Source: Burkholderia sp. SRS-W-2-2016 (GTDB lineage: Bacteria > Pseudomonadota > Gammaproteobacteria > Burkholderiales > Burkholderiaceae). From it: a stretch of 64,000 nucleotides of DNA. The DNA lies in contig NZ_MSDV01000046.1 of the NCBI RefSeq assembly GCF_001931485.1, positions 186,001 to 250,000 of the forward strand. The letters run 5' to 3'. Position numbers and translations under genes: made by a program. Position 1 is the stretch's first letter; every line of letters begins with the position of its first letter. Positions 1-8,725 of the stretch are shown here, piece after piece. The notes beneath the pieces were generated by a model. The model did not search any database. It had not been told where the DNA came from and saw only the letters and a program-made list of their open reading frames with translations.

Positions 1-191
1 CGCTGGAAGACAGCGGCGTGAGCGGCGTGCCGGTCATGACGACCGACGCGCTCGGCGTGCCGCCCAGCCAGGTCGAGCCGCTCGCGTTCGCGTGGCTGGC
101 GATGCGCTGCATCGCGCGCTTGCCGGGCAATCTGCCGGCGGTGACCGGCGCGTCGGCCGAACGCGTATTGGGCGCGATCTATCCGCGCTGA
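1..191 (+). CDS. anmK: Anhydro-N-acetylmuramic acid kinase, C-terminal end (partial)
   Basis: Only the last 63 codons are in the window; the reading frame starts at base 3 and stops with TGA at 189-191. The tail contains the pattern VEPLAFAWLA followed by GNLPAVTGA, which matches the C-terminus of AnmK. This cytoplasmic kinase converts anhydro-MurNAc from recycled peptidoglycan into MurNAc-6-phosphate. The gene converges on erpA and the two share a bidirectional terminator just downstream. The call rests on a short tail, so it is good but not certain. Confidence 0.82.
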   Translation, partial: LEDSGVSGVPVMTTDALGVPPSQVEPLAFAWLAMRCIARLPGNLPAVTGASAERVLGAIYPR

Positions 192-222
192 CGGGAGGGG
201 TCGTCGAGGCGCGCAGCCAATA

Positions 223-251
223 AAAAACGGGGCCTTACAGGCCCCGTTTTC
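223..251. terminator. Bidirectional rho-independent terminator between anmK and erpA
   Basis: A perfect CGGGGCC/GGCCCCG stem around a TTACA loop is flanked by an A run on the left and TTTT on the right, so it can terminate both convergent transcripts. Confidence 0.85.
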
Positions 252-289
252 AATACTGGCTCGGTGAATGGCTCAACGAGCCGTCGCGC

Positions 290-655
290 TCAGACCGAGA
301 ACGACGAACCGCAACCGCAGGTCGTGGTCGCGTTCGGGTTCTTGATCACGAACTGCGCGCCGTTGATGTCGTCCTTGTAGTCGATCTCGGCGCCGACCAG
401 GTACTGGTAGCTCATCGAGTCGATCAGCAGCTGGACGCCGCTCTTGTTCATCACGGTGTCGTCTTCGTTGATCGCTTCATCGAACGTGAAACCGTATTGA
501 AAGCCCGAGCAGCCGCCGCCCTGCACGAACACGCGCAGCTTGAGCTCCGGGTTGCCTTCTTCTTCGATCAGTTGCTTGACCTTATCAGCCGCTGCGTCGG
601 TGAAAACGAAGGGGGCCGGCATCTCGGTCACGGGGGTGTCGGTGACTGCGTTCAT
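290..655 (-). CDS. erpA: Iron-sulfur cluster insertion protein ErpA
   Basis: This 121-residue A-type carrier of the HesB/IscA family passes Fe-S clusters to apoproteins such as those of isoprenoid synthesis and respiration. The three conserved cluster-ligand cysteines are visible: Cys49 in GGGCSGFQYGF, and Cys113 and Cys115 in CGCGSSF near the C-terminus. The start at 655 (MNAVTD) was chosen over an in-frame upstream codon at 721 because GGAGAG lies just before it and family length then fits. It stands alone, transcribed away from rpsI's terminator. Confidence 0.95.
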   Translation of the reverse strand: MNAVTDTPVTEMPAPFVFTDAAADKVKQLIEEEGNPELKLRVFVQGGGCSGFQYGFTFDEAINEDDTVMNKSGVQLLIDSMSYQYLVGAEIDYKDDINGAQFVIKNPNATTTCGCGSSFSV

Positions 656-755
656 TCGAACTCTCCAAAAAGCATTTAGCCGATATTGTAGGGCTGATCC
701 CGATATCGTGCTGATGCCCACAAAATCAATGGGTTCTCTCCGGTCCGGCGAACCA

Positions 756-791
756 TAAAAAAAGCCGCCTTCGCGGGTAGCGTTGGCGGCT
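756..791 (-). terminator. Terminator of the rplM-rpsI operon
   Basis: On the minus strand an AGCCGCC/GGCGGCT stem with a loop of about 15 nt is followed by a run of seven U. It lies some 45 bases after the rpsI stop codon. Confidence 0.8.
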
Positions 792-834
792 CTTCCTGCC
801 GACCGGCGGCAAAGCCGGTCTGCATTCGAAACGA

Positions 835-1227
835 TTAACGCTTCGAGAACTGCTTACGACGACGTGCCTTGTGGAAGCCGACCTTCTTACGTTCGACTTC
901 ACGAGCGTCACGCGTGACGAAGCCAGCGTGCGACAGTTGCGGCTTCAGCGTTGCGTCGTAGTCCATCAGCGCGCGGGTGATGCCGTGGCGAACCGCACCG
1001 GCTTGACCCGTTTCACCGCCACCCGACACGTTGACCTTGATGTCGAACGTGGTGCCGTGGTTGGTGAGTTCGAGCGGCTGACGCACGATCATCAGCGACG
1101 TTTCGCGCGAGAAGTAGTCAGCGATGGGCTTGCCGTTCACAACGATGTCGCCCTTGCCTGCCTTGATGAACACGCGTGCGACGGCGCTCTTGCGGCGGCC
1201 CGTGCCGTAATTCCAGTTACCGATCAT
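835..1227 (-). CDS. rpsI: 30S ribosomal protein S9
   Basis: The 130-residue protein has the normal S9 length and the typical N-terminal GTGRRKSAVARV segment. It ends in the basic tail KARRRKQFSKR, whose terminal SKR reaches the tRNA-binding P site of the small subunit. It is the second gene of the rplM-rpsI operon, 11 bases after rplM, an arrangement conserved across bacteria. It has no separate promoter that I can see and is followed by its own terminator. Confidence 0.97.
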   Translation of the reverse strand: MIGNWNYGTGRRKSAVARVFIKAGKGDIVVNGKPIADYFSRETSLMIVRQPLELTNHGTTFDIKVNVSGGGETGQAGAVRHGITRALMDYDATLKPQLSHAGFVTRDAREVERKKVGFHKARRRKQFSKR

Positions 1228-1238
1228 GTGGGCTCCCC

Positions 1239-1667
1239 TTAGATCTCGAGCGCCTTCGGCTGTTGTGCCGAATGCGGATGCGTTGCGTCTGCGTAGACCT
1301 TCAGCTTCTTGATCATCGCGTAGCCGAGCGGGCCCTTCGGCAGCATGCCCTTGACCGCTTTCTCGAGCGCGCGGCCCGGGAAGCGTTCCTGCATCTTGCC
1401 GAACGTCGTTTCATAGATACCGCCCGGGTAGCCCGAGTGACGGTAGTACTTCTTGTCGGTAACCTTGTTGCCCGTGACCTTCAGCTTGCCGGCGTTGATA
1501 ACGATGATGAAATCACCGGTGTCGACGTGGGGAGTGAATTCAGGCTTGTGCTTGCCGCGAAGACGGTGTGCCACTTCGCTGGCGACACGCCCGAGAACCT
1601 TATCCGTCGCGTCAATCACGTACCATTCGCGCGTCACCTCATGGGCTTTTGCGGAAAACGTCTTCAT
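1239..1667 (-). CDS. rplM: 50S ribosomal protein L13
   Basis: The 142-residue protein matches L13 in length and sequence, with WYVIDATDKVLGRVAS near the N-terminus and the HPHSAQQP segment near the end. L13 is an early 23S rRNA-binding assembly protein. It is the first gene of the operon and is preceded by a leader of about 115 nt from a strong promoter. In other bacteria L13 can regulate its own operon through the leader; whether that happens here is not shown by the sequence. Confidence 0.97.
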   Translation of the reverse strand: MKTFSAKAHEVTREWYVIDATDKVLGRVASEVAHRLRGKHKPEFTPHVDTGDFIIVINAGKLKVTGNKVTDKKYYRHSGYPGGIYETTFGKMQERFPGRALEKAVKGMLPKGPLGYAMIKKLKVYADATHPHSAQQPKALEI

Positions 1668-1788
1668 GATCGATCCAAAAAAATTGCTGCGCCCAATGTG
1701 TTTTTTCCTGCTTGTAGTGTGCGCATCGAGGCGCGTGCAGGCTCTCCCTGGTTCTTCCTCCGCGGGCGCGGATGCGGAAAAGCCCTGA

Positions 1789-1818
1789 ATTATAAAGGAA
1801 TTTGAGTTGGCAAGTCAA
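1789..1818 (-). promoter_or_regulatory. Sigma70 promoter of rplM-rpsI
   Basis: On the minus strand TTGACT (1813-1818) and a perfect TATAAT (1789-1794) are separated by 18 bases. This predicts a transcription start near 1782 and a leader of about 115 nt before rplM. It is one of the best consensus promoters in the window, as expected for a ribosomal protein operon. Confidence 0.8.
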
Positions 1819-1885
1819 AACTTGCGGCGGCTGCCGCGCTGGCGCGCCAAAAACGGCGTCAAAACGGCGCAAAAACCGCCAGACG

Positions 1886-1914
1886 AAAAAAAACCCGAAC
1901 GATTGGTTCGGGTT
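1886..1914. terminator. Terminator of the candidate small RNA
   Basis: A 9-bp AACCCGAAC/GTTCGGGTT stem with a 5-nt loop is followed on the minus strand by a run of U. It isolates the sRNA from the rplM promoter downstream. Only two or three T follow on the plus strand. Confidence 0.8.
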
Positions 1915-1972
1915 TAATCCACCAAAGGAGGAGGTGGAGGAGACAGCGGAGTTGCAAAACTGCTGCAACGAT
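1886..1972 (-). ncRNA. Candidate small RNA with anti-Shine-Dalgarno loops
   Basis: This is an unannotated transcript of about 87 nt predicted from sequence alone. It has its own consensus promoter, then a 6-bp hairpin (stem arms 1951-1956 and 1964-1969), then a pyrimidine-rich single-stranded stretch with UCUCCUCC (about 1938-1945). Next comes a 5-bp hairpin (1919-1923 with 1933-1937) whose 9-nt loop reads UCCUCCUUU, and finally a 9-bp terminator stem followed by U residues. The loop copies the anti-Shine-Dalgarno end of 16S rRNA, so the RNA could pair with ribosome binding sites of many mRNAs. It contains no convincing ORF. C/U-rich anti-SD sRNAs are known in other proteobacteria; membership in a named family is not claimed. 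Confidence 0.65.
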
Positions 1973-1979
1973 GGAAGCA

Positions 1980-2008
1980 ATTATATGAGGCGCTCTTGTG
2001 CGACGCAA
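1980..2008 (-). promoter_or_regulatory. Promoter of the candidate small RNA
   Basis: A perfect TATAAT (1980-1985) lies exactly 17 bases from TTGCGT (2003-2008) on the minus strand. The next gene downstream on this strand is rplM, but a terminator at 1886-1914 lies between, which argues that the promoter serves a short RNA. Confidence 0.7.
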
Positions 2009-2303
2009 GAACATTTGCATTGCGAAATGCAAATTCATATTGTGAAATATCGTCAATTTTGAGCGCTATCGGCGAAAGCCTTTATGGATCAAGCACTAAG
2101 GATTTAAATATCCAGATCGCATCGTCGCTCGTCTAGAGTAAAACCCCTAAACATAGCAAGGGATTGCCGGATCGCCCGGCCATGCCGCAGCGCAACACAA
2201 AAGCAATCATCATGCATTTTTGAGATGAGGCAGCTGCGCGCGAATTGTCAAACAGCGGGCTACAATGCCGTCTCGATAAAGCTATGCGCGGTGGAGTGAC
2301 AGC

Positions 2304-2726
2304 ATGGAATGCAAAGTAAGCTGGATGGGGCAGGACGGGATGGCATTCGCGGCCGAGACGGGCAGCGGTCATCTGGTGGCGATGGACGGCGCGCCCGAGG
2401 GCGGCGGCCGCAACCTCGCGCCGCGGCCGATGGAAATGGTGCTGCTCGGCACCGGCGGCTGCACGGCGTACGACGTCGTGATGATCCTGAAGAAGAGCCG
2501 TCAGGAAATCGTCGACTGTTCGGTGACGCTGAAGGCCGAGCGCGCGAGCGAAGATCCGAAGGTGTTCACGAAGATCCACTTCCACTTCACGGTGACCGGC
2601 AAGAACCTGAACCCGGCGACCGTCGAACGCGCGATCAACCTGTCGCACGACAAATACTGCTCGGCGTCGATCATGATCGCGAAGACCGCCGAACTCACGC
2701 ATTCGTTCGATATCGTCGCGCTCTAA
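2304..2726 (+). CDS. OsmC family protein
   Basis: The 140-residue protein belongs to the OsmC/Ohr superfamily of small cytoplasmic proteins, some of which reduce organic hydroperoxides through two cysteines. Visible family features are the N-terminal beta segment, RPMEMVLLGTGGCTAYD with one conserved cysteine, and a second cysteine in DKYCSASIMI. It resembles the YhfA-type subgroup, whose function is not settled, rather than classical OsmC or Ohr. GGAG stands 8 bases before the ATG. It converges on rnpB and shares that terminator. Confidence 0.85.
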   Translation: MECKVSWMGQDGMAFAAETGSGHLVAMDGAPEGGGRNLAPRPMEMVLLGTGGCTAYDVVMILKKSRQEIVDCSVTLKAERASEDPKVFTKIHFHFTVTGKNLNPATVERAINLSHDKYCSASIMIAKTAELTHSFDIVAL

Positions 2727-2741
2727 GCAGGCGGCCCAAAT

Positions 2742-2780
2742 AAAAATGCCGGCGTCCTCGCGGACGCCGGCATTTTTTTA
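2742..2780. terminator. Bidirectional terminator between the OsmC gene and rnpB
   Basis: A long GC-rich stem (ATGCCGGCGTCC paired with GGACGCCGGCAT) is flanked by AAAA on the left and a T run on the right. It sits directly after the 3' end of rnpB on the minus strand and after the OsmC gene on the plus strand. Confidence 0.9.
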
Positions 2781-2787
2781 TTCAGCG

Positions 2788-3201
<414 letters not shown>

Positions 3202-3311
3202 TGGCGCGGATTTTAACACCGAACGAGGGATAGGCTGATGCGATGCGTTGGGGCTTGCAGACTTCGGCGTGAAATAGACGACTCGCGCGGCCAACGCCAC
3301 CGTTGTCGCGC

Positions 3312-4175
3312 CTAGCCCTTGCGGCGCCCGGCGCGAAATACCGTGGTGTCGTCGTAAAACGCGGGCGCTTCGTTATCCGGCCACCAGCCCGGAATGCCGA
3401 GCACCGGCAGCGGCGCGAACAGCCGGCTGGTCAATTCGTCGGTGCCGAGCAGCGCCGCGCTGACCGCTTCGTCGAGCCACGCGTTGCGCGCGGCGCTGTC
3501 CCACGCAAAGTATTCGGCCGGCACGTCGACGATCCACGCATGCCCGGTGCAGCCCTTGAACGGCGCGATCAGCTTTTCCAGCAACGCATGACCGAAGCAG
3601 CGCACTTCACAACTACGCCCCCACGCGTCGCGTCGCGCGACGAACAGCGTGCGCCAGTCGAAGCCGCGCAGCGCGGCGCTTAACGCCGGATCCGCGCACG
3701 CGAACAGCAGCGCGTTTTCGTCGAACAGGGTCAGCATGTCGCGCACGCCGCCGCGCGTCGGGCCGACGCCGAGCACGTCGAGTTCCGCCGACTGCCGCGC
3801 GTTCAGCGCCGCCTTGATGCGCGGAAACGCGAACCACATCGAACCGTTGAAGAAATCGTGCAGGTTATGGCGCGTCGGCACGCACCCGGTCGATGCGATG
3901 TGCGCCTCGTACGCGGCGCCGGGCGGCAGATCGTCCTGAGCGATGAACGCGAGCGGGTGGCCGCGGCCGGTGGTCTGGCCCATTTGCGCCGCGTCGGCAT
4001 TCATCGCGGCGAGCAGGTCCGGGTAGCCCGCGAGCGCGGCGCGCTGCCAGCGCTCGCCGCGCGGTCCCAACTGCGCGAACCACGGCAGCGACCAGTCGAT
4101 CGCGGCAAACGGAGATGGCGGCGCTTGATGCGCGGTTGCATCCGTCCCCTCTCCTGCCACAGCGCACTCGCGCAT
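3312..4175 (-). CDS. DUF3025 domain-containing protein
   Basis: The 287-residue protein matches the proteobacterial DUF3025 family of unknown function. Recognisable segments are the N-terminal IDWSLPWFAQL, the central TRHNLHDFFNGSMWFAFPR, and the C-terminal PLPVLGIPGWWPDN. I see no signal peptide or membrane segment, so it is probably cytoplasmic. It begins only 11 bases after the pyrC stop and very likely shares its transcript, although no link to pyrimidine synthesis is established. No catalytic motif can be named. Confidence 0.85.
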   Translation of the reverse strand: MRECAVAGEGTDATAHQAPPSPFAAIDWSLPWFAQLGPRGERWQRAALAGYPDLLAAMNADAAQMGQTTGRGHPLAFIAQDDLPPGAAYEAHIASTGCVPTRHNLHDFFNGSMWFAFPRIKAALNARQSAELDVLGVGPTRGGVRDMLTLFDENALLFACADPALSAALRGFDWRTLFVARRDAWGRSCEVRCFGHALLEKLIAPFKGCTGHAWIVDVPAEYFAWDSAARNAWLDEAVSAALLGTDELTSRLFAPLPVLGIPGWWPDNEAPAFYDDTTVFRAGRRKG

Positions 4176-4186
4176 CTACCGCGACC

Positions 4187-5248
4187 TCAGACCAGCCGCC
4201 AGCCGATCGACTCGCCGCCGCGCAGCGGCACGACCGGCGTATCGCCAACGGGCAATTCCGCCGGCAGCGTCCATTCCTCGCGACGCAGCGTGACCTTCTC
4301 CGTATTGCGCGGCAGACCGTAGAAATCCGCGCCGTGGAAGCTCGCGAAGCCTTCGAGTTTGTCGAGCGCGCCGGCTTTGTCGAATGCTTCGGTGTACAGC
4401 TCGAGCGCATGCAGCGCCGTGTAGCAGCCCGCGCAGCCGCACGCGTGCTCCTTCAAACCCTTCGGATGCGGCGCGCTGTCGGTGCCGAGGAAGAAGCGCG
4501 GATTGCCGGACGTCGCCGCCTCGACCAGCGCGACGCGGTGCGTCTCGCGCTTGAGCACCGGCAGGCAGTAGTAATGCGGACGGATGCCGCCCTGGAAGAT
4601 CGCGTTGCGGTTGTACAGCAGATGGTGCGCGGTGATCGTCGCGCCGAGCAGCTCGGGCGGCGCACCCGCGTCGCGGATGTAATCGACCGCGTCCTTGGTC
4701 GTGATGTGTTCGAACACCACCTTCAGCGCCGGAAACTCGCGGCGCACCGGCGCCAGCACGCGGTCGATGAAGACCTTCTCGCGATCGAACAGATCGATAT
4801 CCGAATCGGTCACCTCGCCGTGCACGAGCAGCGGCATGCCGACTTCCTGCATCGCTTCCAGCGTCTTCGCGCACTTCATCAGGTCGGTGACGCCCGCGTC
4901 CGAGTTGGTCGTCGCGCCCGCCGGATACAGCTTCACGCCGTGCACGAAGCCGCTTTCGCGCGCGCGGCGGATTTCTTCGGGCGGCGTGTTGTCGGTCAGG
5001 TACAGCGTCATCAGCGGCTCGAACTTCGCGCCCGCGGGGATCGCGGCGACGATCCGCTCGCGATACGCCCGCGCCAGCTCGGTCGTCGTGACCGGCGGCT
5101 TCAGGTTCGGCATGATGATCGCGCGGCCGAACTGGCGCGCGGTATCCGGCAGCACCGCCGCCAGCATCGCGCCGTCGCGCACGTGCAGATGCCAGTCGTC
5201 CGGGCGGACCAGCGTGATGGAATCGGGGGAAACGTTGGAAGCGGTCAT
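4187..5248 (-). CDS. pyrC: Dihydroorotase
   Basis: The 353-residue protein is the class II dihydroorotase that interconverts carbamoyl-aspartate and dihydroorotate in pyrimidine synthesis. Zinc-ligand features are present: His20 and His22 in DWHLHVRDG, the carboxylated lysine in VHGVKLYPAG, histidines in LVHGEVT and FEHITT, and the aspartate in FFLGTDSAPH. Length equals the E. coli enzyme within a few residues. It heads a two-gene unit with the DUF3025 gene. pyrF, another pyrimidine gene, lies far away at 47-48 kb. Confidence 0.96.
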   Translation of the reverse strand: MTASNVSPDSITLVRPDDWHLHVRDGAMLAAVLPDTARQFGRAIIMPNLKPPVTTTELARAYRERIVAAIPAGAKFEPLMTLYLTDNTPPEEIRRARESGFVHGVKLYPAGATTNSDAGVTDLMKCAKTLEAMQEVGMPLLVHGEVTDSDIDLFDREKVFIDRVLAPVRREFPALKVVFEHITTKDAVDYIRDAGAPPELLGATITAHHLLYNRNAIFQGGIRPHYYCLPVLKRETHRVALVEAATSGNPRFFLGTDSAPHPKGLKEHACGCAGCYTALHALELYTEAFDKAGALDKLEGFASFHGADFYGLPRNTEKVTLRREEWTLPAELPVGDTPVVPLRGGESIGWRLV

Positions 5249-5415
5249 GGCAAGGGGGCTTCGAGACTTCGCGCGGATAGCCGATCGACCCGGTCAAACC
5301 GCGCTGTTGCGGCCCGAACACACGTCAATTTCGCTATTTGGCGGCTCCGGCTCGGTGATATGCTTGGAAAATCATCATTGTAACGGCTCGTTCCGTTCAC
5401 AGGCTCACCTGCAAC

Positions 5416-6375
5416 ATGTGCCAACTTCTTGGAATGAACTGCGCCGCGCCGACGGACGTCACCTTCTCGTTCACCGGTTTCGCGGCGCGCGGCGGCGTCA
5501 CCGATCACCACGCCGACGGCTGGGGGATCGCCTTCTTCGAAGACAAGGCCTGCCGCCTGTTCATCGATCATCAATCGTCGGCCACCTCGCCGATCGCCGA
5601 GATGGTCAAGCGCTACCCGATCAAATCGAAAAACACGATCGCGCACATCCGCAAGGCGACGCAGGGGCACATCCTGCTCGAAAACTGCCACCCGTTCATG
5701 CGCGAACTGTGGGGACGTCACTGGATCTTCGCGCACAACGGCGACCTGCAAGGCTATGCGCCCGAGTTGACCGGCGTCTATCAGCCGGTCGGTACGACCG
5801 ATAGCGAACTCGCGTTCTGCGCGCTGCTGCAAGGTTTGCGCAAGGCGTTTCCGGGCGCGCAGCCGCCGCTCGAAGAACTGTTCGCGACGCTCGAAACGCT
5901 GACGCGCGAAATCACCCGCTACGGCGTGTTCAATTTCCTGATGTCGAACGGCCAGGCGCTGTTCGCGCATTGCTCGACGCATCTGCACTACCTGGTGCGC
6001 AGCTGGCCGTTTTCGACCGCGCATCTGGTCGACGCGGACGTATCGATCGACTTCGCCAAATACACGACGCCAGAAGACCGCGTCGCGGTGATCGCGACCA
6101 AGCCGCTGACCGACAACGAAGTGTGGACCGCGTTCGCGCCGGGCGATCTGCTGATGTTCCAGCATGGCGACGTGATCGGCCGCGCCAACATTCCGGTGCC
6201 GGCCGCGGTGCTCGAAAAGCTGCGTAATCCGGCGCTCGATGCGTCGGCATCGGCGACGACGATCGCGGCATCGAACGGCGCGCAGGCTGTCGCCGCGACC
6301 GCAGCCGCAGCCTCGTCCGGCGGCAGCGAAACCGATCTCGAAGCCGCGGACGACGCGGCCGCGTTCGAATCGTAA
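5416..6375 (+). CDS. Class II glutamine amidotransferase (YafJ-like)
   Basis: The protein starts Met-Cys-Gln, so Cys2 becomes the N-terminal nucleophile after methionine removal, as in Ntn hydrolases of the GATase II fold. Further family motifs are DGWGIAFFED, IAHIRKATQG, CHPFMRELWGRHWIFAHNGD and TTDSELAF. There is no attached synthetase domain, so the acceptor of the ammonia is unknown, as for YafJ in E. coli. The last 45 or so residues are alanine- and serine-rich and look disordered. It is monocistronic and convergent with the gltIJKL operon. Confidence 0.88.
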   Translation: MCQLLGMNCAAPTDVTFSFTGFAARGGVTDHHADGWGIAFFEDKACRLFIDHQSSATSPIAEMVKRYPIKSKNTIAHIRKATQGHILLENCHPFMRELWGRHWIFAHNGDLQGYAPELTGVYQPVGTTDSELAFCALLQGLRKAFPGAQPPLEELFATLETLTREITRYGVFNFLMSNGQALFAHCSTHLHYLVRSWPFSTAHLVDADVSIDFAKYTTPEDRVAVIATKPLTDNEVWTAFAPGDLLMFQHGDVIGRANIPVPAAVLEKLRNPALDASASATTIAASNGAQAVAATAAAASSGGSETDLEAADDAAAFES

Positions 6376-6411
6376 GCGAACAAACGGCGCCGCCAGACTC
6401 CGCTCAAAAAC

Positions 6412-6441
6412 AAAAAAGCCGCTCCACAGAGCGGCTTTTTC
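6412..6441. terminator. Bidirectional terminator between the amidotransferase and gltL
   Basis: An AAAAAAGCCGCTC/GAGCGGCTTTTT hairpin with a short loop can stop transcription from either side. Confidence 0.88.
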
Positions 6442-6493
6442 GTATCCCGCGCCAACCTCGCAACGAGGTCAGCGCGAGCCCACACAGCAAACC

Positions 6494-7219
6494 TCAGTGC
6501 AGGATCTTCGCCAGAAAATCCTTCGCGCGATCCGACTTCGGATTCGCGAAGAAGTCTTCCTTGCGGTCGTCTTCGACGATCAAGCCCTTGTCCATGAAGA
6601 TCACGCGATGCGCGACTTTCTTCGCAAAGCCCATTTCGTGCGTGACGCACATCATCGTCATGCCTTCCTGCGCGAGTTCGACCATCACGTCGAGCACTTC
6701 GTTGATCATCTCCGGGTCGAGCGCCGAGGTCGGCTCGTCGAACAGCATCGCGATCGGGTCCATCGACAGCGCGCGCGCAATCGCGACACGCTGCTGCTGG
6801 CCGCCCGACAACTGCCCCGGATATTTGTCCGCATGCGCGCGCAGCCCGACGCGGTCGAGCAGCTTCAGGCCCTTCGCGGTCGCTTCGTCGCTCGAGCGGC
6901 CGAGCACCTTGATCTGCGCGAGCGTCAGGTTCTGCACGATCGACAGATGCGGGAACAGCTCGAAGTGCTGGAACACCATGCCGACTTTCGAGCGCAGCTT
7001 CGACAGATTGGTTTTCTTGTCGGTCAGCGACTGGCCGTTGATCACGATCTCGCCTTTCTGAAACGGCTCGAGACCGTTGACGGTCTTGATCAACGTGGAC
7101 TTGCCCGAACCGGACGGCCCGCACACCACCACCACTTCGCCTTTTTTGACTTCCGTCGTGCAGTCGGTCAGCACCTGAAACTGGCCGTACCACTTAGAAA
7201 CATTCTTGATAGAGATCAT
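6494..7219 (-). CDS. gltL: Glutamate/aspartate ABC transporter, ATP-binding protein
   Basis: The 241-residue ATPase powers the polar amino acid importer encoded just upstream. It shows Walker A (GPSGSGKST, about residues 34-42), the Q-loop, the LSGGQQQRVAIARAL signature, Walker B with AMLFDEPTSALDPE, and the switch histidine in CVTHEMGFA. The start at 7219 overlaps the gltK stop as ATGA, which indicates translational coupling; an in-frame start 66 bases upstream is inside gltK and is rejected. It is the last gene of gltIJKL. Confidence 0.94.
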   Translation of the reverse strand: MISIKNVSKWYGQFQVLTDCTTEVKKGEVVVVCGPSGSGKSTLIKTVNGLEPFQKGEIVINGQSLTDKKTNLSKLRSKVGMVFQHFELFPHLSIVQNLTLAQIKVLGRSSDEATAKGLKLLDRVGLRAHADKYPGQLSGGQQQRVAIARALSMDPIAMLFDEPTSALDPEMINEVLDVMVELAQEGMTMMCVTHEMGFAKKVAHRVIFMDKGLIVEDDRKEDFFANPKSDRAKDFLAKILH

Positions 7220-7893
7220 CTTGCGACCTTTTTCTGAAGACCTTTGACAAGGCTCGACGCGATCACACAGATCACGAAATAACACGCGCCCGCGAACAGT
7301 ACCATTTCGACACTCGTGCCGTCACGGTCGCCGATATTCGTGGCGGTGCGGAAGAAGTCGGCCAGGCTGATCACGTAGACGAGCGACGTGTCCTGGAACA
7401 GCACGATACCCTGCGTGAGCAGCAGCGGCACCATCGCGCGGAATGCCTGCGGCAGCACGATCAGGCGCATCGCCTGACCGTAGGTCATACCGAGCGCGAA
7501 CGCCGCGTTGACCTGGCCGCGCGGCACCGCCTGGATGCCGGCGCGGATGATCTCCGAGTAGTACGCGGCCTCGAACAGCGAGAACGCGACCATCGCCGAC
7601 GCGAGCCGGATGTCGATATCCGGCGACAAACCGAGCACGCTTTGCAGCACCTGCGGCACGATCAGGAAGAACCACAGCAGCACCATCACCAGCGGGATCG
7701 AACGGAACAGCGTCACGTAGAGCTTGGCGAACCATTCGAGCGGCTTGATCGACGACAGCCGGAACATCGCGAGAATGGTGCCCCAGACGATGCCGAACAC
7801 GATCGCGATCAGCGTGATCTTGAAGGTGACGATGGCGCCGGTCCACAACGTAGGCAGCGCGCCCGGAATACCGCTCCAGTCGAAATGATGCAT
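7216..7893 (-). CDS. gltK: Glutamate/aspartate ABC transporter permease
   Basis: The 225-residue inner-membrane protein has about five hydrophobic segments and the EAA-type loop (GIQAVPRGQVNAAFALGMT) that docks on the ATPase. It pairs with GltJ. The ATG at 7893 is preferred because GGAGG precedes it by six bases; the GTG one codon earlier is possible. Its start overlaps the gltJ stop by one base (TGATG), and its stop overlaps the gltL start. Confidence 0.93.
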   Translation of the reverse strand: MHHFDWSGIPGALPTLWTGAIVTFKITLIAIVFGIVWGTILAMFRLSSIKPLEWFAKLYVTLFRSIPLVMVLLWFFLIVPQVLQSVLGLSPDIDIRLASAMVAFSLFEAAYYSEIIRAGIQAVPRGQVNAAFALGMTYGQAMRLIVLPQAFRAMVPLLLTQGIVLFQDTSLVYVISLADFFRTATNIGDRDGTSVEMVLFAGACYFVICVIASSLVKGLQKKVAR

Positions 7894-8633
7894 CACTTGC
7901 CTCCGATATAGCCGGGCAGCCGGGTCTTCGCTTCGACCCAGCGCATCAGTTGCATCACGATCAGGTTGATCAGCATGTACGCGACCGTGACCGCGATGAA
8001 CGACTCATAAGTCTGCGCCGTATAGTCGACCAGCTGGCGCGCCTGCGCGGACAGGTCGAGCAGACCGATCGTCGAGGCGACCGCGGAGTTCTTGAAGATA
8101 TTCAGAAACTCGGAGGTCAGCGGCGGGACGATGATCCGGTACGCGACCGGCAGCAGCACGTAGCGGTACGTCTGCCATTGCGTGAAGCCGACCGCGAGAC
8201 CCGCGGCGCGCTGGCCGCGCGGCAGCGCGTTGATGCCCGAGCGCACCTGCTCGCACACCCGCGCGGCGGTAAACAGCCCCAGACAGATGATCGACGACGA
8301 GAAGAACTGCGCGGCCGGCGGCAACTGTTTGAACCAGGTACCGATCGACACGGGCAGCAACTCCGGTATCACCAGATACCAGACGAAAAACTGAACGATC
8401 AGCGGGACGTTGCGGAAAATCGCGACGTAGACGGTGCCGATGCCCGACGCCCATTTGTTCGGCAGCGTACGCAGCACGCCGAAAAACGAACCGACGATCA
8501 GCGCGATCACCCATGCCGACAGCGACACGGTGACGGTGACCCATAGCCCCGACACCAGCCAGCCCAGATAGGTGGTCGGCTCGCCGGTGGAGACGGGACT
8601 CAGCAAAATGCCCCAGTTCCAGTGATATGACAT
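7893..8633 (-). CDS. gltJ: Glutamate/aspartate ABC transporter permease
   Basis: The 246-residue integral membrane permease is close to E. coli GltJ over its whole length, including NWGI near the start, FRNVPLIVQFFVWYLVIPELLP, and a C-terminus rich in KTRLPGYIGGK-type residues. The EAA loop reads GINALPRGQRAAGLAVGFT. The ATG at 8633 has GGAG eight bases upstream; an in-frame TTG six bases earlier is less likely. It follows gltI by about 90 bases, probably in one transcript. Confidence 0.93.
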   Translation of the reverse strand: MSYHWNWGILLSPVSTGEPTTYLGWLVSGLWVTVTVSLSAWVIALIVGSFFGVLRTLPNKWASGIGTVYVAIFRNVPLIVQFFVWYLVIPELLPVSIGTWFKQLPPAAQFFSSSIICLGLFTAARVCEQVRSGINALPRGQRAAGLAVGFTQWQTYRYVLLPVAYRIIVPPLTSEFLNIFKNSAVASTIGLLDLSAQARQLVDYTAQTYESFIAVTVAYMLINLIVMQLMRWVEAKTRLPGYIGGK

Positions 8634-8725
8634 GACCAAGACTCCGGCAAAAAGAAACGGAAGAAGCGCGTGGCCCCTTCCGTTCCGTTAAGCGTTTTCG
8701 AAAGTGTCGAAAAAGCAGCTAGCGT

